A DNA stretch of 64,000 nt, from NCBI RefSeq assembly GCF_014696105.1, contig NZ_JACJPO010000056.1:1-64000 (forward strand), read 5' to 3'. A program made the position numbers and the translations under genes. The stretch is from Microcoleus sp. FACHB-1515. GTDB taxonomy: Bacteria > Cyanobacteriota > Cyanobacteriia > Elainellales > Elainellaceae. This document shows positions 60,619 to 64,000 of this stretch, one piece after another. The notes under the pieces are model-generated. The model searched no databases and was not told the DNA's origin. It saw nothing but the letters and a program-made list of their open reading frames with translations. How positions within the stretch are numbered: the stretch's first letter is position 1; every line of letters begins with the position of its first letter.

Positions 60619-60993
60619 CTAGACGGCTGCGACCAATTGATTTTTGAGCCAGATGGCGTCGCGAGCGTGCAAATAGCGCGGGTCGGGATGCAGCGCGATC
60701 GCCCGCTCATATGCCGCCAGCGCTAAGCCATACGCAAACATTTCGGCCAGCAGCAAACCGCGATTGAACCAGGCTTGGTGATAGCTGCCGTCGAGGGCAA
60801 TGGCGCGATCGTAAGCTGCGAGTGCTTCTGCCGATCGCTGCATGGCTGAAAGCGCATTGCCGCGATAGTTCCAGGCTTGGCTGCTGCGCGGCGAGAGGGC
60901 AATGGCGCAATCGAAAGTCGCGATCGCTTCACCATACTGCTCGTTTTGACAAAGCTGACAGCCTTGATTGATTAGCTGCTCGATCGAATTCAC
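60619..60993 (-). CDS. small TPR protein
   Basis: A 124-residue protein with three TPR units (YGEAIATFDCAIALSPRS, SAEALAAYDRAIALDGSY, FAYGLALAAYERAIALHPD), then a short tail. Codon-level repeats between units are evident. It stands alone between the debranching enzyme and rpoZ. No signal peptide. Probably a protein-interaction adaptor. Confidence 0.85.
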   Translation of the reverse strand: MNSIEQLINQGCQLCQNEQYGEAIATFDCAIALSPRSSQAWNYRGNALSAMQRSAEALAAYDRAIALDGSYHQAWFNRGLLLAEMFAYGLALAAYERAIALHPDPRYLHARDAIWLKNQLVAAV

Positions 60994-61125
60994 GGGTTTA
61001 CTCCTGTTTACTGCGTTTGTTTACTGCATTGAATTCATGCTAGCGAACGGAAAATGGCGATCGAGTTTCGGCTTGTCCTTCCGCCGAGTTGGTAGACTGA
61101 GAAGGCCTTTTCATCGCTCAAGTTC

Positions 61126-61353
61126 ATGCAAAAGCGTTCTAACCTCGATTCGACTCAACTGCACCGTCGGGCTGAAGACTTGATCAATGCGGCTTCTAAC
61201 CGCTATCGCATCACTGTTCAAGTGGCAAATCGAGCGCAGCGCCGCCGCTACGAAGATTTCGACAGCGTGGATGAAAGCAAGATGAAACCTGTGATGCGGG
61301 CGATTATTGAAATGTCCGACGAACTGACGCAGCCAGAAATTATTGGCGAATAG
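61126..61353 (+). CDS. rpoZ: RNA polymerase omega subunit
   Basis: A 75-residue omega subunit with the cyanobacterial pattern [40 protein letters not shown] and [18 protein letters not shown]. It stabilises beta' in RNA polymerase and, in cyanobacteria, helps recruit the primary sigma factor. First gene of a probable operon with the next two; the following start is 7 bases after its stop. Confidence 0.95.
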   Translation: MQKRSNLDSTQLHRRAEDLINAASNRYRITVQVANRAQRRRYEDFDSVDESKMKPVMRAIIEMSDELTQPEIIGE

Positions 61354-61359
61354 ACTGCG

Positions 61360-61878
61360 ATGCGATCGATTCTCAACTTTCTGCGAATGGCTTGTCTCGC
61401 GGCTGCGATCGTGCTTTTGCTGGGTGCGATCGCTCCGGCTGTGGCGCAGTTTGGCAGTCGATCGATCGATGTGCAGCAGGTTTATGTGCAATTGCCCGAC
61501 CTGCCGCTGGAAAATCAATATGTCAGCCGCGAAACAGGTGAAGTGGCTCAACACAATACGCTGGTCAGCCGAATGGTGCAGTATCACCTGCTGGTTGCCA
61601 ACCGGATTCCAACATCGCGATTGGACTGGAAGCTGACGATGGCCGACTATCTGGGTGCGAACGAGTGGATGCGGCCTGGACTGTATCCCGGTGCAGACAC
61701 CTTTCGGGCCAATCCGATCGAGGGCGATCGAGCCGCGATCGAGCAGCTTAACCGCGCTCAGCGTGACGCCTTGATCGATGTGCTAGTCGGCTTATTTTCT
61801 GCGTCTGCGGATGCGCCGAACGTTCCTCCAAGACAGGTTCCGGCAGAACCAAACGCCGCGCAGCAGTTGCCACGATGA
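61360..61878 (+). CDS. secreted conserved hypothetical protein
   Basis: A 172-residue protein with a signal peptide (about 1-30, MACLAAAIVLLLGAIAPAVA ending near VAQ). The mature part (VYVQLPDLPLENQYVSRETG, NTLVSRMVQYHLLVANR, DWKLTMADYLGANEWMRPG) looks like a conserved cyanobacterial family of unknown role. Its stop overlaps the next start (ATGA, 61875-61878), so it is coupled with the DUF1818 gene. Confidence 0.8.
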   Translation: MRSILNFLRMACLAAAIVLLLGAIAPAVAQFGSRSIDVQQVYVQLPDLPLENQYVSRETGEVAQHNTLVSRMVQYHLLVANRIPTSRLDWKLTMADYLGANEWMRPGLYPGADTFRANPIEGDRAAIEQLNRAQRDALIDVLVGLFSASADAPNVPPRQVPAEPNAAQQLPR

Positions 61879-62246
61879 CACAGCAGTTGCACAGCGGTTC
61901 GGGCTGGCGAATCGGCTGGAATCCAAATGCTCATCCGTATTGCGGGCTGGTTGGAGCGGATGACTGGGCGATCGAACTGACGCAGCTTGAGTTTGATGAT
62001 TTTTGTCGGCTACTGGAGCAAATTAGCGAAGCGATCGCGGCGATTCAAACGGAACTGATGCCGGAAGAAGGCTTGAGTTGCGAGGTGGAGAGCGATCGAA
62101 TTTTGCTGACTGCGGAGGGAATCCCGACTGCCTACGCGCTGCATTTAACGGTACTGCAAGGACGACGGGCAGAAGGAAGCTGGAGCGCTTTGGCCGCTGC
62201 GAATTTGCTGCCGACCGTGCAGCTTCTGAAGGCCGAAAACCTCTAA
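61875..62246 (+). CDS. DUF1818-family protein
   Basis: A 123-residue soluble protein (GWRIGWNPNAHPYCGLVGAD, WAIELTQLEFDDFCRLLEQI, LTVLQGRRAEGSWSALAAAN) of the cyanobacterial and chloroplast DUF1818 family. Function unknown. Third gene of the rpoZ operon; ffh follows after 65 bases. Confidence 0.88.
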   Translation: MTQQLHSGSGWRIGWNPNAHPYCGLVGADDWAIELTQLEFDDFCRLLEQISEAIAAIQTELMPEEGLSCEVESDRILLTAEGIPTAYALHLTVLQGRRAEGSWSALAAANLLPTVQLLKAENL

Positions 62247-62311
62247 GATACAATAGACTTTATGGGCAATTTTTGCGCCCATTTCCCCATTCTTTTTGCT
62301 GCACTGCGCTT

Positions 62312-63775
62312 ATGTTTGAGGCACTTGCCGATCGCCTAGAAGGAGCTTGGAAAAAGCTTCGCGGCCAAGACAAAATTTCCGAGTCGAACATTCAAGACGC
62401 GCTGCGAGAAGTGCGGCGGGCGTTGCTGGAGGCGGATGTCAACCTCCAGGTCGTCAAAGAATTTGTCGCGGATGTTCAGGAAAAAGCGCTCGGCGCAGAT
62501 GTCGTCGCGGGTGTGCGGCCTGACCAGCAGTTCATCAAGATCGTGTATGACGAACTGCTGGAAGTGATGGGCGAAACCAACGCACCGCTAGCGGAAGCCA
62601 CCGATCCGCCCACGATCGTGCTGATGGCAGGCTTGCAGGGAACAGGTAAAACAACCGCAACGGCCAAACTCGCGCTGCATCTGCGGAAGCAAAATCGATC
62701 GACTCTCCTGGTTGCCACTGACGTATATCGGCCAGCAGCGATCGATCAGCTTGTCACCTTGGGTAAGCAAATCGACGTTCCCGTCTTTGAGATGGGGTCA
62801 GACGCCGATCCGGTCGAGATTGCCAGAGCAGGCGTGGAAAAGGCGCGGGTCGATCGCGTCGATACCGTGATCATTGACACGGCAGGCCGCCTGCAAATCG
62901 ACGAATCGATGATGGGCGAACTCGCTCGCATCAAAGAAACTGTCCAGCCGCATGAAGTTCTGCTCGTTGTCGATGCGATGACCGGACAAGAAGCCGCCAA
63001 CCTGACGCGCACCTTCCACGAACAAATCGGCATCACCGGAGCTATTCTCACCAAGCTGGACGGCGACACCAGAGGCGGCGCAGCCCTGTCCGTCCGCAAA
63101 ATTTCCGGCCAGCCGATCAAATTTGTCGGCGTTGGGGAAAAAGTTGAGGCGTTGCAGCCGTTCTACCCCGATCGCATGGCCTCGCGCATTTTGGGCATGG
63201 GCGATGTCCTCACCCTCGTTGAAAAAGCGCAAGAAGAAGTCGATCTAGCCGAAGCCGAAAAAATGCAGGAGAAAATTCTCTCCGCCAAATTCGACTTCAC
63301 CGACTTCCTCAAGCAAACCCGCCTGCTGAAAAACATGGGATCGCTCGGCGGCATCATGAAGCTGATCCCCGGTATGAACAAGCTATCGAGCGAACAGCTT
63401 CAGCAAGGTGAAGTTCAGCTTAAACGCGCCGAATCGATGATCAACTCCATGACCCTCGAAGAACGCCGCGACCCCGACTTGCTCGCAGGCTCCCCCAGCC
63501 GTCGCCGCCGCATTGCCAAAGGTTCCGGCTACGGCGTTGACGACGTAAGCAAACTGGTGAGCGACTTCCAAAAAATGCGATCGCTCATGCAGCAAATGGG
63601 ACAAGGCAACTTCCCCGGAATGCCCGGAATGGGAATGCCTGGCATGGACGGCATGAACCCCTATGGCGCTCCCCAAATGGGCGCACGCCCCGGCTTCCGA
63701 GGCTATCCCGGCGCAGGCAACCCCAACAAAAAGAAGAAAAAAGACAAAAAGAAAAAAGGCTTCGGAACGCTGTAA
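62312..63775 (+). CDS. ffh: signal recognition particle protein Ffh
   Basis: A 487-residue SRP54 homologue. N domain (about 1-85), G domain with GTPase motifs (LQGTGKTTATAKLAL, TDVYRPAAIDQL, DTAGRLQIDESMM, TKLDGDTRGGAALS) and a Met-rich M domain (about 295-440) that binds 4.5S/6S RNA and signal sequences. The tail is Gly/Met-rich (PGMPGMGMPGMDGMNPYG) and ends in a Lys-run. I chose ATG 62312 (MFEALADRLEGAWKKL). No strong ribosome-binding site was seen. In cyanobacteria Ffh also inserts thylakoid proteins. Confidence 0.97.
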   Translation: MFEALADRLEGAWKKLRGQDKISESNIQDALREVRRALLEADVNLQVVKEFVADVQEKALGADVVAGVRPDQQFIKIVYDELLEVMGETNAPLAEATDPPTIVLMAGLQGTGKTTATAKLALHLRKQNRSTLLVATDVYRPAAIDQLVTLGKQIDVPVFEMGSDADPVEIARAGVEKARVDRVDTVIIDTAGRLQIDESMMGELARIKETVQPHEVLLVVDAMTGQEAANLTRTFHEQIGITGAILTKLDGDTRGGAALSVRKISGQPIKFVGVGEKVEALQPFYPDRMASRILGMGDVLTLVEKAQEEVDLAEAEKMQEKILSAKFDFTDFLKQTRLLKNMGSLGGIMKLIPGMNKLSSEQLQQGEVQLKRAESMINSMTLEERRDPDLLAGSPSRRRRIAKGSGYGVDDVSKLVSDFQKMRSLMQQMGQGNFPGMPGMGMPGMDGMNPYGAPQMGARPGFRGYPGAGNPNKKKKKDKKKKGFGTL

Positions 63776-63965
63776 AGCGATCGGGTGTCGGCTCGAAAAA
63801 CCCAAGTCGCGGTCAACACAGCCAATGCGTAGCGCCACATTGACGCTTACGAGTCGCCCCTTGCGTGGGGGTGCAGGGGGAAGGCACTCCCCCCTGCTGG
63901 GGTTGGAGGTTTGGAGGAGGGGCAACGCCCCTAGCCTCCAAGGGTTCGGATCACCAAAAGAAATC
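63776..63965. repeat. dispersed intergenic repeat, copy 2
   Basis: Shares blocks with 29161-29345: CGATCGGGTGTCGGCTC, ATGCGTAGCGCCACATTG, GGTTGGAGGT, GGAGGAGGG, CCTAGCCTCCA and ACCAAAA, in the same order. A G-rich insert with a CCCCC/GGGGG hairpin (GTGGGGGTGCAGGGGG...CCCCCCTGC) separates the second and third blocks. It lies directly behind ffh and is non-coding. Confidence 0.8.
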
Positions 63966-64000
63966 AGTAAGACGATCGATCCATCTCCATCCAAAAATCA

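Overview
The window is a stretch of cyanobacterial chromosome, most probably from a filamentous non-model genus. The octamer GCGATCGC and its core CGATCG (HIP1) are scattered through it at high density. It carries genes typical of cyanobacteria: CP12, Psb32, a HetZ-family protein, the DUF1818 and DUF1824 families, a cyanobacterial-type ClpC and a DUF3536 GH57 hydrolase. HetZ is known from filamentous lineages. No rRNA, tRNA or CRISPR array was seen.

Layout. 0-3.3 kb: the end of an IS5/IS4-like transposase, a small unknown gene and clpC with its terminator. 3.3-7.9 kb: an accessory patch with two PIN-nuclease modules, an XRE regulator beside a 15-bp palindrome, a broken piece of a second clpC, an EcsC-family protein, a coiled-coil gene with a dead tandem copy, and two copies of an 88-bp repeat. 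7.9-21.9 kb: mainly housekeeping genes (DEDDh exonuclease, hetZ, YciO/Sua5, metallophosphoesterase, larC, HhoA-type protease, Psb32, Gfo/Idh oxidoreductase, rimI, lysA-cdaA-uppS). 22-23.5 kb: an HNH nuclease and remains of two toxin-antitoxin modules. 23.5-30.3 kb: DUF1824-ppk1, a LysR regulator, bestrophin, Dps and a double-domain PTPS/QueD protein. 30.5-32.3 kb: a decayed CBS-PAS sensor kinase. 32.3-43 kb: a degenerate LysM-M23 protein, a GH57 hydrolase, an operon with a glycosyltransferase and an ABC exporter, gloB, tsaE, cp12 and a FIST sensor. 43-52.8 kb: two unknown small genes, an RnfD-like/DUF2330 pair, an operon of response regulator, histidine kinase and a caspase-fold protein with an altered catalytic dyad, a repeat-containing secreted protein, a putative Tat-exported intradiol dioxygenase and YjbQ. 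52.8-57.7 kb: dnaX, divergent from a two-gene ATPase/TPR system. 57.7-64 kb: an acetoacetate-decarboxylase-family protein, a glycogen-debranching enzyme, rpoZ with two small genes, ffh and a dispersed repeat.

Functional themes are protein quality control (ClpC, HhoA, Psb32, Ffh), carbon storage and Calvin-cycle control (GH57, debranching enzyme, CP12), phosphate and nucleotide signalling (Ppk1, CdaA) and envelope or polysaccharide export (glycosyltransferase/ABC, UppS, LysM-M23).

The best candidates for something undescribed are the ATPase/TPR pair at 54.8-57.7 kb, whose first gene has an in-frame amber codon just after a strong ribosome-binding site, and the two-component/caspase-fold operon at 45.9-50.2 kb. 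No sequence search was run, so every function is assigned by reading motifs and from family knowledge.
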